Under the pieces are notes generated by a model. It did no database searches. It was not told where the DNA came from and worked only from the letters and a program-made list of their open reading frames with translations. Source: UMGS172 sp045587185 (lineage in GTDB: Bacteria; Bacillota; Clostridia; Oscillospirales; Acutalibacteraceae). From it: DNA of 58,323 nucleotides. This document shows, one piece after another, positions 37,414 through 46,170 of the stretch. The stretch spans positions 1 through 58,323 of the forward strand of contig JAZNBS010000012.1 of assembly GCA_045587185.1 (NCBI GenBank), in the 5' to 3' direction. Within the stretch, counting starts at the first letter, position 1; the number at the start of each line of letters is the position of its first letter. Made by a program: the position numbers and the translations under genes.

Positions 37414-38622
37414 ATGACCGATGTTATCATAATAGGCGGCGGCGCGGCAGGCCTTTCGCTGGCCGTTATGCTTAAGACCGAAAGACCCCAAATAACGGTA
37501 AAGTTACTTGAAAGATCCGACCGTGTGGGCAAAAAGTTGGCAACCACGGGCAATGGGCGTTGCAATATTACCAATATGAACCTATCACCCCAACGTTATC
37601 ACGGTGACTGTGATTTTGCGGCTGAAATTTTGAATAACTTTGGCTTTGAGGAGCAAAAAAAGTTCTTCAAAAAACTGGGCGTGTTGTTTTTTGTTGAAGA
37701 TGAGGGCAAGGCGTACCCAAAATCATTACAGGCAACTTCGGTAGTCGATGCCTTACGCTTTAAGGCCGATGAACTAGGTGTTGAAACCTTGCTCAACACA
37801 AGCGTTAAAGAGGTTAAAAGAGGAACTGACGGATATTTTATTGTTACTGAAAGCGATACTCTTTTCTGTAAGGTTGCGGTTGTGGCTAACGGCGGTCAGA
37901 CGGGTGGGAAATTGGGCTCCGCAGACGGATATTCCATATTAAAATCAATGGGTCACAAGATTGAAAAGGTTTTTCCCTCTATTGTGCAGTTGAAAACCGA
38001 AACATCGGTTGTCCGGCAACTTAAAGGTATCAAGGCAAACGCTCTTGTTACTGCAAAGTCGGATTCGGGGTATCGGTGCGAGTTCGGTGAGGTTCTGTTC
38101 TGCGATTACGGTCTTTCAGGCCCTCCGATTTTACAGGTCTCCCGACTTTGTGACGGCGGAAATATGACAGTTAGCCTTGACCTTGTAACTGATATGAGTG
38201 AGGATGATATAACAGAGGAGATACGCAACCGATCCATCACTTTTGCTGACCGTTCGGTGGCTGAGTTGTTCACGGGATTTTTGCACAAACGTCTTGGGCA
38301 GGTGGTCTTGAAGTGCGTAGGTATTGACATAAATTCCACCTGCAGGGATATAACCGAAAAGATATCAAGAAAAATTGCTAAAACGGTTAAATCATTTGAG
38401 TTTAAGGTGTTGGGTACAACTGGCTTTGAAAATGCACAGGTCACGGCGGGTGGCGCTCAATGTGCGCAGTTTTTCCCTAATTGTATGTCCAAGAAGTCCA
38501 AAGGTTTGTTTGCCGTTGGCGAGGTGTTGGATGTAGACGGAGATTGCGGTGGATTTAACCTTGCCTTTGCGTGGGCTTCGGCCTTTGCCGCGATGAACGG
38601 AATAAAGGAATTTCTCAAATGA
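37414..38622 (+). CDS. HI0933/BaiN-like FAD-binding oxidoreductase
   Basis: 402 residues. N-terminal FAD Rossmann motif IIGGGAAGLSLAV (about 6-18), then KKLATTGNGRCNITN (about 46-60) and a C-terminal GEVLDVDGDCGGFNLAFAWASA, the hallmarks of the YhiN/HI0933/BaiN family. Members include flavin-dependent reductases of bile acids and uncharacterised aminoacetone-oxidase-like proteins; the substrate is not known. Cytoplasmic. GGAGG precedes ATG 37414. It overlaps the next FAD protein by four bases (ATGA), so both are made together. Confidence 0.88.
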   Translation: MTDVIIIGGGAAGLSLAVMLKTERPQITVKLLERSDRVGKKLATTGNGRCNITNMNLSPQRYHGDCDFAAEILNNFGFEEQKKFFKKLGVLFFVEDEGKAYPKSLQATSVVDALRFKADELGVETLLNTSVKEVKRGTDGYFIVTESDTLFCKVAVVANGGQTGGKLGSADGYSILKSMGHKIEKVFPSIVQLKTETSVVRQLKGIKANALVTAKSDSGYRCEFGEVLFCDYGLSGPPILQVSRLCDGGNMTVSLDLVTDMSEDDITEEIRNRSITFADRSVAELFTGFLHKRLGQVVLKCVGIDINSTCRDITEKISRKIAKTVKSFEFKVLGTTGFENAQVTAGGAQCAQFFPNCMSKKSKGLFAVGEVLDVDGDCGGFNLAFAWASAFAAMNGIKEFLK

Positions 38623-40193
38623 TAATAATAAGAAATGTAAAAATGCCCCTTGATACCGATTTCGGCAATCTTAAATCGGTCGTTGCGGGAAAATTCAACA
38701 TAAACGTACGGTCGGTGCGTCTTCACAAAAAGGCGGTTGATGCGCGCCGAAAAGACAGTCTGTGTTTTAACTGTGCTTTTTTGGTTGAGACAGATAACGA
38801 TACGGCAGTTTTAAAAAAACTTAAAAAGTATGATGCGGCGGCATATACTGAAAAACCGTATATATTCCCGATTGTATCGGGCAAGTTCTCCCGACCTGTG
38901 GTGGTTGGGTTTGGTCCTTGCGGTATGTTTGCGGCTTTAAGCCTTGCCAAAGCAGGGCTTTGCCCGATAGTTCTGGAACGCGGGTGCGATGTTGACCGCA
39001 GAGTTTTGGACGTTGAACACTTTTTTACCACCAACCAACTCAACGAAAACTCTAATGTCCAGTTTGGTGAGGGCGGCGCAGGTACGTTTTCTGACGGCAA
39101 ACTCAACACAGGAATTAAAGACCCAAGAATAGCCGTTGTTTTGATGACTTTCTTTAACCACGGTGCAAGCGAGCGTATCCTTTACGATTCAAAACCGCAT
39201 ATCGGCACCGATGTTTTGGTTAATATTGTAAAATCCATCCGACGCGAGATAATTTCGCTTGGCGGTAAGGTGCTTTTCCAACATAAACTGACCGACATTA
39301 CTGTCAAAAACGGCAGGGTGTGTTCGGTCACGGTCGAATGTGCCGACGGTGTAAAGGACATCCCCTGTGAGAATCTTCTGCTTTGTGTGGGACACTCGGC
39401 AAGGGATACTTTTGAGATGTTAAAGAAAAACGGTATCGAAATGCAACCCAAACCCTTTGCTGCCGGTGCTAGGATTGAGCATCTGCAAAGTGTTATCGAC
39501 CGTTCGCAGTACGGAAGTTTTGCAGGGCATCCGTCTTTGGGCGCTGCCGATTACCGATTGGCCGAACATCTGCAAAACGGCAGAGGTGTGTTCACATTTT
39601 GTATGTGCCCCGGTGGTGAGGTGGTTAATGCATCAAGTGAAATAGGTCGAGTTGCCGTTAACGGTATGAGTTATAATGCGAGACAGGGTAAAAATGCAAA
39701 TTCTGCGGTGCTTGTTGGTGTTGAAACTTGCGATTATTTCAAATCCGACGTGCTTGACGGAATGTATTTCCAAAGAAAAATTGAAGAAAAGGCTTTTGAA
39801 ATAGGCAACGGTTTACCCGTTTCGGAGAATCTCGGCACATTTTTAGGTCACGGCACGTCTGACGGCTCGGTCGTACCGACCGTAAAAACAGGTGTCACAT
39901 TCGGTAAGACCGATGAAGTCCTGCCTCAATTTATAACCGAGTCGTTGAAAGAGGGCATATTGCTTTTTGACCGCAAACTCAAAGGTTTTGCCGACCCTTC
40001 AGCGGTGCTGACTTCGCCCGAAACGAGAAGTTCGTCACCCGTAAAAATACTTCGCAACGAGCAGGGACAGGGCTCGGTTGGGGGTCTTTATCCTTGCGGT
40101 GAGGGAGCGGGTTATGCAGGGGGGATAACTTCTGCAGCGGTTGACGGACTCAAAACCGCCGAAAAGGTGATTGAAGCGTTAAAAAATATCTAA
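38619..40193 (+). CDS. FAD-dependent protein (COG2509 family)
   Basis: 524 residues from ATG 38619, overlapping the preceding stop (ATGA). An N-terminal small domain (about 1-75, with a RSVRLHKKAVDARRKDSL core) precedes the FAD motif VVGFGPCGMFAALSLAKAG (about 91-109), then NVQFGEGGAGTFSDGKLNTG and the C-terminal GEGAGYAGGITSAAVDGLKTAE, all typical of COG2509 uncharacterised FAD-dependent dehydrogenases. The reaction is unknown. The pairing with the HI0933-type protein recurs in Firmicutes; the two may act in sequence or as partners. Confidence 0.88.
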   Translation: MIIIRNVKMPLDTDFGNLKSVVAGKFNINVRSVRLHKKAVDARRKDSLCFNCAFLVETDNDTAVLKKLKKYDAAAYTEKPYIFPIVSGKFSRPVVVGFGPCGMFAALSLAKAGLCPIVLERGCDVDRRVLDVEHFFTTNQLNENSNVQFGEGGAGTFSDGKLNTGIKDPRIAVVLMTFFNHGASERILYDSKPHIGTDVLVNIVKSIRREIISLGGKVLFQHKLTDITVKNGRVCSVTVECADGVKDIPCENLLLCVGHSARDTFEMLKKNGIEMQPKPFAAGARIEHLQSVIDRSQYGSFAGHPSLGAADYRLAEHLQNGRGVFTFCMCPGGEVVNASSEIGRVAVNGMSYNARQGKNANSAVLVGVETCDYFKSDVLDGMYFQRKIEEKAFEIGNGLPVSENLGTFLGHGTSDGSVVPTVKTGVTFGKTDEVLPQFITESLKEGILLFDRKLKGFADPSAVLTSPETRSSSPVKILRNEQGQGSVGGLYPCGEGAGYAGGITSAAVDGLKTAEKVIEALKNI

Positions 40194-40244
40194 GAAGTCT
40201 GTGCACAAATTTAATACTCATTATTACACTTTGTCAAAACTTCT

Positions 40245-40276
40245 AAAACACCGCATGGTTTTTCGCGGTGTTTTGA
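40245..40276 (+). terminator. Terminator of the FAD-protein operon
   Basis: AAAACACCGC pairs with GCGGTGTTTT around a 10-nt loop. Confidence 0.7.
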
Positions 40277-40346
40277 CATTTGCGATATTGCACAAAATAT
40301 TTACAAAAATATTTTTAAATTTTTCGTTAAAAAATAAACAAAGTAC

Positions 40347-40375
40347 TTGAAAATTAGGACAAGTTGGTATAAAAT
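40347..40375 (+). promoter_or_regulatory. Promoter of gapA
   Basis: TTGAAA (40347-40352), 17-nt spacer, TAAAAT (40370-40375). Confidence 0.6.
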
Positions 40376-40418
40376 ACATATGCAAAAGCAAATTATAATT
40401 TTTTAGGAGGAAATTCCA

Positions 40419-41450
40419 ATGGTTAAAGTTGCTATTAACGGATTCGGCCGTATCGGTCGTCTCGCATTCCGCCAGATGTTTGGCGCAGAAGGTTATGAGG
40501 TTGTTGCTATCAACGATCTTACCAAGCCCTCTATGCTTGCTCACCTTCTCAAATACGATACCGCACAGGGCGGTTACTGTGGCGCAGTCGGTCAGAACCT
40601 TCACACAGTTTCTGCTGACGACGAGGCAGGTACTATCACTGTAGACGGCAAGACCCTCAAGATCTATGCTGAGAAAGACGCTAAGGATCTTCCTTGGGGC
40701 GCAATCGGTGTAGACGTAGTTCTTGAGTGCACCGGTTTCTACTGCTCTAAGGAAAAGAGCCAGGCTCACATCGATGCAGGCGCTAAGAAGGTTGTTATTT
40801 CTGCTCCCGCAGGTAAGGATCTTCCCACCATCGTTTACAGCGTAAACGAGGATACCCTCACTGCTGATGACAAGATCATCTCTGCAGCTTCCTGCACCAC
40901 CAACTGCCTCGCTCCCATGGCTAAGGCTCTTAACGATTATGCTCCTATCCAGAGCGGTATCATGACCACCGTTCACGCTTACACCGGTGACCAGATGATT
41001 CTTGACGGTCCTCACAGAAAGGGTGACCTCCGCCGTGCACGTGCAGGCGCACAGAACATCGTTCCTAACTCTACCGGCGCTGCAAAGGCTATCGGTCTTG
41101 TTATTCCCGAACTCAACGGCAAGCTCATCGGCTCTGCTCAGAGAGTTCCCACCTGCACCGGTTCTACCACCATTCTTGTTGCCGTTGTTAAGGGCAAGGA
41201 TGTTACCGTTGACGGTATCAACGCTGCTATGAAGGCTGCTGCTTCGGATTCTTTCGGTTACAACACTGAGGATATCGTTTCTTCTGACATCATCGGTATG
41301 ACCTACGGTTCTTTGTTCGATGCTACTCAGACCATGGTTGCAAAGATTGACGACGACACCTATCAGGTACAGGTTGTTTCTTGGTACGACAATGAGAACT
41401 CCTATACCAGCCAGATGGTTCGTACCATCAAGTACTTCGCAGAGATCTAA
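40419..41450 (+). CDS. gap: Glyceraldehyde-3-phosphate dehydrogenase, type I
   Basis: 343 residues, slightly longer than the usual 333-337. It oxidises glyceraldehyde-3-phosphate with NAD and phosphate in glycolysis. N-terminal Rossmann INGFGRIGRLAFRQ, catalytic Cys in SAASCTTNCLAP, and the C-terminal WYDNENSYTSQMVRT, all canonical. Strong codon bias (mostly C-ending pairs, few rare codons) marks high expression, unlike the neighbours. AGGAGG precedes ATG 40419. It stands alone between two terminators. A long open frame on the opposite strand (about 40224-41015) is a by-product of this bias. Confidence 0.98.
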   Translation: MVKVAINGFGRIGRLAFRQMFGAEGYEVVAINDLTKPSMLAHLLKYDTAQGGYCGAVGQNLHTVSADDEAGTITVDGKTLKIYAEKDAKDLPWGAIGVDVVLECTGFYCSKEKSQAHIDAGAKKVVISAPAGKDLPTIVYSVNEDTLTADDKIISAASCTTNCLAPMAKALNDYAPIQSGIMTTVHAYTGDQMILDGPHRKGDLRRARAGAQNIVPNSTGAAKAIGLVIPELNGKLIGSAQRVPTCTGSTTILVAVVKGKDVTVDGINAAMKAAASDSFGYNTEDIVSSDIIGMTYGSLFDATQTMVAKIDDDTYQVQVVSWYDNENSYTSQMVRTIKYFAEI

Positions 41451-41476
41451 TCTATTGCAAGTCTGTTAGGATTTCA

Positions 41477-41522
41477 AAAGCCACACTCCCTTGGGCTTCG
41501 GCCCGAGGGAGTGTGGTTTTTG
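41477..41522 (+). terminator. Strong terminator of gap
   Basis: CCACACTCCCT-GGGC-TTCG-GCCC-AGGGAGTGTGG with one mismatch, then TTTTTG. Confidence 0.9.
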
Positions 41523-41624
41523 TTATTTATGAACTTTTGCAGATATCTTTTTTGTGTTTTTGGTTTACATTATCGACAAATTACCAATAATGGCAGAGAC
41601 GGGTTAAAATATGGTGCTGTTTGC

Positions 41625-41653
41625 TTGACTTTTTGAGGATATTGAGGTAAAAT
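41625..41653 (+). promoter_or_regulatory. Promoter of the rnj-ftsH operon
   Basis: TTGACT (41625-41630), 17-nt spacer, TAAAAT (41648-41653). A leader of about 130 nt precedes the first start codon; I see no known riboswitch in it. Confidence 0.6.
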
Positions 41654-41790
41654 ATAATCTGTATAAATGTGTGTGTTTAACATATTTGAAAATAAATCTA
41701 ATTACTTGAATATATATTTTATTACTACATAATTTGTCCGTCAAAGGTGGTGTTTGTACCCACAAAAGGGCGGAAGAAGGAGTTTATTGA

Positions 41791-43698
41791 ATGGCAGTAA
41801 AGACAAATAACAATGCCGAAGAACAGTTGAACGAAAAGAAACTTAAGAAAAAGTATTACAAAAAGTCTGCAAGTGGCTCAAAACCCACAAAGGGAAATGC
41901 TGCAAAACATGGCGCAAAGAAATCTGAACCCAAGGCTGGCAAATCCAAAGCCAAGACCCAAAATCAAAATTCAAAATCCACTGCAAGCAATCTCAGGCAG
42001 ACCGCCAAAAGAACGTATAACAAAAAGAAGATTAAGGCGGCAAAGCCATTGCGCATAACACCGTTGGGCGGTCTGGGAGAAATTGGTAAAAACATCACGC
42101 TGTATGAGTACGGCGAGGATATGATATTGGTCGATTGCGGTATGTCTTTCCCCGATGAGGAAATGCCCGGTATTGACATCGTTATCCCTGACTTCAGCCA
42201 CATTGTCAAGAACATTGACAAAATAAAGGGACTTATTGTCACCCACGGTCACGAGGACCATATCGGCGGTATTCCGTATCTTTTGAAAGAATGTAATATT
42301 CCTGTTTACGGTACGGCGCTGACCTTAGGACTTGTTGAGGGCAAACTGCGTGAGCACAAACTTTTGGACAGTGCGAAACTCCATGTCATCAAACCCCGTG
42401 ACACTGTGAAATTGGGTGAGTTTTCGGTTGAGTTTATACACGTGAATCACTCAATTCCCGACGCAGTGGCGTTGGCTATAACCACCGACGCAGGTACCGT
42501 TGTTCAGACGGGTGACTTTAAGATTGACACAACACCTATTGATGGTGAGGTTATTGACCTTGCGCGGTTTGGTGAACTTGGGAAAACAGGTGTTTTGGCA
42601 CTTTTGTCTGACTCTACCAACGCAGAGCGCCCAGGGTTTACTCCGAGTGAAAGCATTGTGGGTGAAAGTTTTTCAACACTTTTCAAAAAGGCTGAGAATA
42701 AGCGCATTATCGTTGCAACATTTTCATCCAACATCCACCGTGTACAACAGATTGTTGACGAAGCGGTGCGTTGTGGACGCAAAGTTGCCGTTTCGGGAAG
42801 AAGTATGCTTAATGTGGTGCAGGTTGCATCGGATTTGGGCTACCTCAATGTGCCCGAAGGTGTGCTTATTGACCTCGATATGGTCAAAAAATATATGCCC
42901 GAGCAGGTTGCTGTCATCACAACGGGAAGCCAAGGCGAGCCGATGTCGGCTTTGCACCGAATGGCTTTCGGTGACCACCGCAACATCAATGTCGGACCCG
43001 GGGATTTCATAATAATATCTGCAACACCCATTCCGGGCAACGAAAAAACCGTCACCAAGGTCATCAATAAACTGCTTGAACTAGGCGCACACGTTGTTTA
43101 TGAAAAAATGTATGATGTCCACGTTTCGGGACACGCGTGTCAGGAAGAACTTAAACTAATGCTCAATCTTGTGCAACCGAAATTCTTTATTCCCGTACAC
43201 GGTGAGCAAAAGCACCTCGTAAAGCACGCAGGCCTTGCTGAAACAGTTGGCGTCGAGCACAAAAACATTCTTATCGGTAAAAACGGCAATGTTATCGAAC
43301 TGACGGCAGACTCTATGAGGGTTGCTGAAACCGTTACCGCCGGAAGCATACTTGTTGACGGTTTCGGTGTCGGCGATGTTGGAAATGTTGTGTTGCGTGA
43401 CCGTAAACATCTGGCTGAAGACGGCATTATTGTTGTGGCCGTTTCGGTTGATCAGGTCACCCGTGAGGTTATTGCAGGTCCTGAAGTTATCTCTCGCGGT
43501 TTTGTTTATGTTAAGGAAGCCGAACAACTGATGGACGATGCAAGGGAAGTGGCTTGCGATATTCTTGAGCGTTGCTATGTTAACAATGTACGTGACTGGA
43601 ATACGGTCAAGTCCAGAATGCGTGACGGACTTGCCCGTCATCTGCACGAACAGACCGGCCGAAGCCCGATGATACTGCCGGTCATACTTGAGATTTGA
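41791..43698 (+). CDS. rnj: Ribonuclease J
   Basis: 635 residues. A metallo-beta-lactamase/beta-CASP RNase with 5'-3' exo- and endonuclease activity on mRNA and rRNA. The core begins near residue 87 (LRITPLGGLGEIGKN). Metal motif HGHEDHIGG (about 151-159), HVNHSIPD, TGDFK, later SDSTNAERPG and the beta-CASP part with VSGRSM and a CTD. The N-terminal 86 residues are lysine-, asparagine- and serine-rich, disordered and RNA-binding in look; typical RNase J is about 555 residues, so this is an added arm. AAGGAG precedes ATG 41791. It heads the operon. Confidence 0.95.
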   Translation: MAVKTNNNAEEQLNEKKLKKKYYKKSASGSKPTKGNAAKHGAKKSEPKAGKSKAKTQNQNSKSTASNLRQTAKRTYNKKKIKAAKPLRITPLGGLGEIGKNITLYEYGEDMILVDCGMSFPDEEMPGIDIVIPDFSHIVKNIDKIKGLIVTHGHEDHIGGIPYLLKECNIPVYGTALTLGLVEGKLREHKLLDSAKLHVIKPRDTVKLGEFSVEFIHVNHSIPDAVALAITTDAGTVVQTGDFKIDTTPIDGEVIDLARFGELGKTGVLALLSDSTNAERPGFTPSESIVGESFSTLFKKAENKRIIVATFSSNIHRVQQIVDEAVRCGRKVAVSGRSMLNVVQVASDLGYLNVPEGVLIDLDMVKKYMPEQVAVITTGSQGEPMSALHRMAFGDHRNINVGPGDFIIISATPIPGNEKTVTKVINKLLELGAHVVYEKMYDVHVSGHACQEELKLMLNLVQPKFFIPVHGEQKHLVKHAGLAETVGVEHKNILIGKNGNVIELTADSMRVAETVTAGSILVDGFGVGDVGNVVLRDRKHLAEDGIIVVAVSVDQVTREVIAGPEVISRGFVYVKEAEQLMDDAREVACDILERCYVNNVRDWNTVKSRMRDGLARHLHEQTGRSPMILPVILEI

Positions 43699-43722
43699 TT
43701 TTAAGGGGAGGTTTTACCTCGG

Positions 43723-45687
43723 ATGAAAAAGGTTTGGGGAGTTGGCAGAATTTTTCTGATTTTGCTTGTGTTATTGGTTGCAGATATCGCCGCTGTCGTT
43801 TTCGGGGGTGAGTATGCGGCATATATTGCAGGGGGCATTGCCGCGTTTGGCGCAGTTATTGCGATTTTCTCACTTGTGGGTCTTCATGCCAATATCGGCA
43901 AGATAATCTCAGGTGTGTCAAAGGGCATTTCCACCGCTCAGTCAAAGGCTTTGACTGAGTTGCGTCTGCCTGTGCTTATTTCAACGGAGTATGGCGAAAT
44001 CGTGTGGTACAACCCACAGTTTGAGGCCGATGTTCCCGACGCATCTTTAAGCGTGGGAAAGGACATTGAAAAGGTTTTCGGAAGTGACTTTAAGGAAGAA
44101 ATTGAAAGTAAAGGCGTTGCCGAGATAAACCTTGGTAACAAAATATTTTCGGTCACCGATTCTGATATTGAGGGTAACGGAATAAGTCTCCGTATCTACT
44201 ATCTTTTTGACGTTACTGCGTTGAAAAAGATTGCTCATGAATACGTCGAAACGCGTCCGATTGTGGCTTTGGTTGCTATTGATAACCTTGATGAGATAAC
44301 CAAGAATGCGAGAGACAGTGAGATTGCATCTTTCCGCGGTGCCGTTCAAAGAAAAATTGAAACTTGGTTTTCACACATTAACGGTGTATGTCGAAAACTT
44401 TCGGGCGACCGTTATATGTTGGTGCTTGAGGAAAGAAGTTATAAAAAACTGGCCGAAGAGGGTTTTTCGGTGCTTGAACAGGTAAGAGAACTCAAATTCG
44501 GTGACAGTTCGGCTACTCTTTCTATCGGTGTCGGTCAGGGCGGTGGTTCTTTGGCCGACTGTGAAGAAATGGCCAAACAGGCTTTAGATATGGCTTTGGG
44601 ACGCGGCGGCGACCAGACGGTCGTCAAGATGCCCAACAATGAGTATAAGTTCTTCGGCGGTGTTTCGGGCGCTTTGGAAAAGCACAACAAGGTGCGTGCC
44701 CGTATCATTTCCAACACACTCAAAAGCCTTATACTTTCTTCAAGCAATGTAATCCTGATGGGCCACCGCTTTGCCGACCTTGACAGTCTCGGTTCCTGCA
44801 TTGCGTTGGCAAGTGCAGTTTCAACGCTTGGACGTCAGCCCTACATAGTTATGGATAAACAGAAGACTATGGCTGGCCCGTTGCTTGAAAGGGCCGACGC
44901 GTTGGGTGTTCAGTGCAACATTCTATCGGGTTCAGAGGTTATGCCGGTTATCGATAAACAGACCTTGCTTATTATAACCGACGTACACCGTCCCTCTTTT
45001 TTGGACAGTCCGCAGGTTTATGAACACTGCAAAAATATTGTTGTTATTGACCATCACCGCAAGTCGGTCGATTTTATCAACGATGCCGTTATCTTCTATC
45101 ACGAAACGGCGGTTTCCTCGGTGTGTGAAATGGTGACCGAGATGTTGCAGTATATGTGTCCTAAGAGTGTAGGTCCCTTTGAGGCTGAGGCGCTTTTATC
45201 GGGTATAATGTTGGATAGCAGAAATTATGTTCTCAATACGGGCGTCCGTACGTTTGAGGCCTCGGCGTTCCTCAGAAACCGCGGTGCCGACCCCGTTACG
45301 GTTAAAAAGTTGTTTGCAGGTTCTATTGATACTTACAAACTGCGCGCTGAAATAGTCAGTTCTGCCGAACTTTATGACGGTGATTGTGCCATCGCGGTTA
45401 ATAATACTGTCAGTGAAAACACGCGCCTTGCATCGGCTCAGGCGGCCGACGAAATGTTGGGTATAAGCAAGGTGTTGGGTTCGTTTGTAATCTGCCGTTA
45501 CGGCAGTGAGTTCAATATTTCGGCAAGATCATTGGGCAGTATGAACGTGCAGGTCATCATGGAAAAACTTGGCGGCGGCGGTCACAGAACCATGGCGGCC
45601 TGCCAGTTGCAGGTTGACAGTCTTGAGGATGCTATAAGCCGACTTAAAACGGCTATTGCCGAATATAAAAAAGAACAGAAAAAGTAA
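43723..45687 (+). CDS. gdpP: Cyclic-di-AMP phosphodiesterase GdpP
   Basis: 654 residues, the family's usual 650-670. Two N-terminal membrane helices (about 8-28 and 32-52), a PAS-like domain (about 80-160), a degenerate GGDEF (about 170-300, no GGDEF motif visible), then DHH (GHRFADLDSLGS and VVIDHHRKS) and DHHA1 (GGGGHRTMAA). It degrades the second messenger c-di-AMP to pApA and so affects osmolyte transport and cell-wall stress. GGGGAGG precedes ATG 43723. It is followed by rplI, the usual gdpP-rplI order. Confidence 0.96.
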   Translation: MKKVWGVGRIFLILLVLLVADIAAVVFGGEYAAYIAGGIAAFGAVIAIFSLVGLHANIGKIISGVSKGISTAQSKALTELRLPVLISTEYGEIVWYNPQFEADVPDASLSVGKDIEKVFGSDFKEEIESKGVAEINLGNKIFSVTDSDIEGNGISLRIYYLFDVTALKKIAHEYVETRPIVALVAIDNLDEITKNARDSEIASFRGAVQRKIETWFSHINGVCRKLSGDRYMLVLEERSYKKLAEEGFSVLEQVRELKFGDSSATLSIGVGQGGGSLADCEEMAKQALDMALGRGGDQTVVKMPNNEYKFFGGVSGALEKHNKVRARIISNTLKSLILSSSNVILMGHRFADLDSLGSCIALASAVSTLGRQPYIVMDKQKTMAGPLLERADALGVQCNILSGSEVMPVIDKQTLLIITDVHRPSFLDSPQVYEHCKNIVVIDHHRKSVDFINDAVIFYHETAVSSVCEMVTEMLQYMCPKSVGPFEAEALLSGIMLDSRNYVLNTGVRTFEASAFLRNRGADPVTVKKLFAGSIDTYKLRAEIVSSAELYDGDCAIAVNNTVSENTRLASAQAADEMLGISKVLGSFVICRYGSEFNISARSLGSMNVQVIMEKLGGGGHRTMAACQLQVDSLEDAISRLKTAIAEYKKEQKK

Positions 45688-45703
45688 GAAAGGTTTGATA
45701 TAT

Positions 45704-46144
45704 ATGAAGGTAATTCTTAACGCAGATGTTAAGGGTTTGGGCAAAAAGGGTGAACTTGTAAACGCTTCGGACGGATATGCAAGAAACTTTTTGTTTCCTA
45801 AAAATTTAGCCGTTGAGGCCAACGCAGGTGCTATGAACGAACTCAAAAACCGTGAGTCGGCCAAAGCACACCACATTGCTGAGGAAAAGGCTGCGGCAGA
45901 GGCTAATGCCAATAAAATCGAAGGCAAAACCGTTGTGCTCCACGCAAAGGCAGGCTCCAACGGTAAACTTTTCGGTGCTATAACCTCAAAGGAAATCGCA
46001 TTGGAACTTGGCAAAACCTTTGGCGTTGAGGTTGATAAGAAAAAGATTACCTGTACCGATATTAAGTCTTACGGTGAATTTTCTGCCGAGGTCAAATTTT
46101 ATAATGGCATTATTGCCAAAGTGACCGTCAAGGTACAGGAATAA
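45704..46144 (+). CDS. rplI: 50S ribosomal protein L9
   Basis: 146 residues from ATG 45704 (AGAAAGG upstream); an earlier in-frame start overlaps gdpP and is not used. N-terminal domain MKVILNADVKGLGKKGELV and DGYARNFLFPKNLA, then the long connecting helix, and C-terminal domain with KLFGAITSKEIA. L9 binds 23S rRNA domain V and holds neighbouring ribosomes apart. It lies between gdpP and dnaB, the conserved Firmicute order. Confidence 0.97.
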   Translation: MKVILNADVKGLGKKGELVNASDGYARNFLFPKNLAVEANAGAMNELKNRESAKAHHIAEEKAAAEANANKIEGKTVVLHAKAGSNGKLFGAITSKEIALELGKTFGVEVDKKKITCTDIKSYGEFSAEVKFYNGIIAKVTVKVQE

Positions 46145-46170
46145 AACTCCAGATATTGGGGAGGTAAAAA

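Noticed and set aside
40224..41015. Long open frame opposite gap
   Set aside because: It is produced by the strong codon bias of gap on the other strand; no ribosome binding site and no protein-like composition.
41654..41790. Ribosomal-protein-type or c-di-AMP (ydaO) leader before rnj
   Set aside because: I see neither the ydaO aptamer motifs nor a terminator; the leader is A/T-rich and unstructured.
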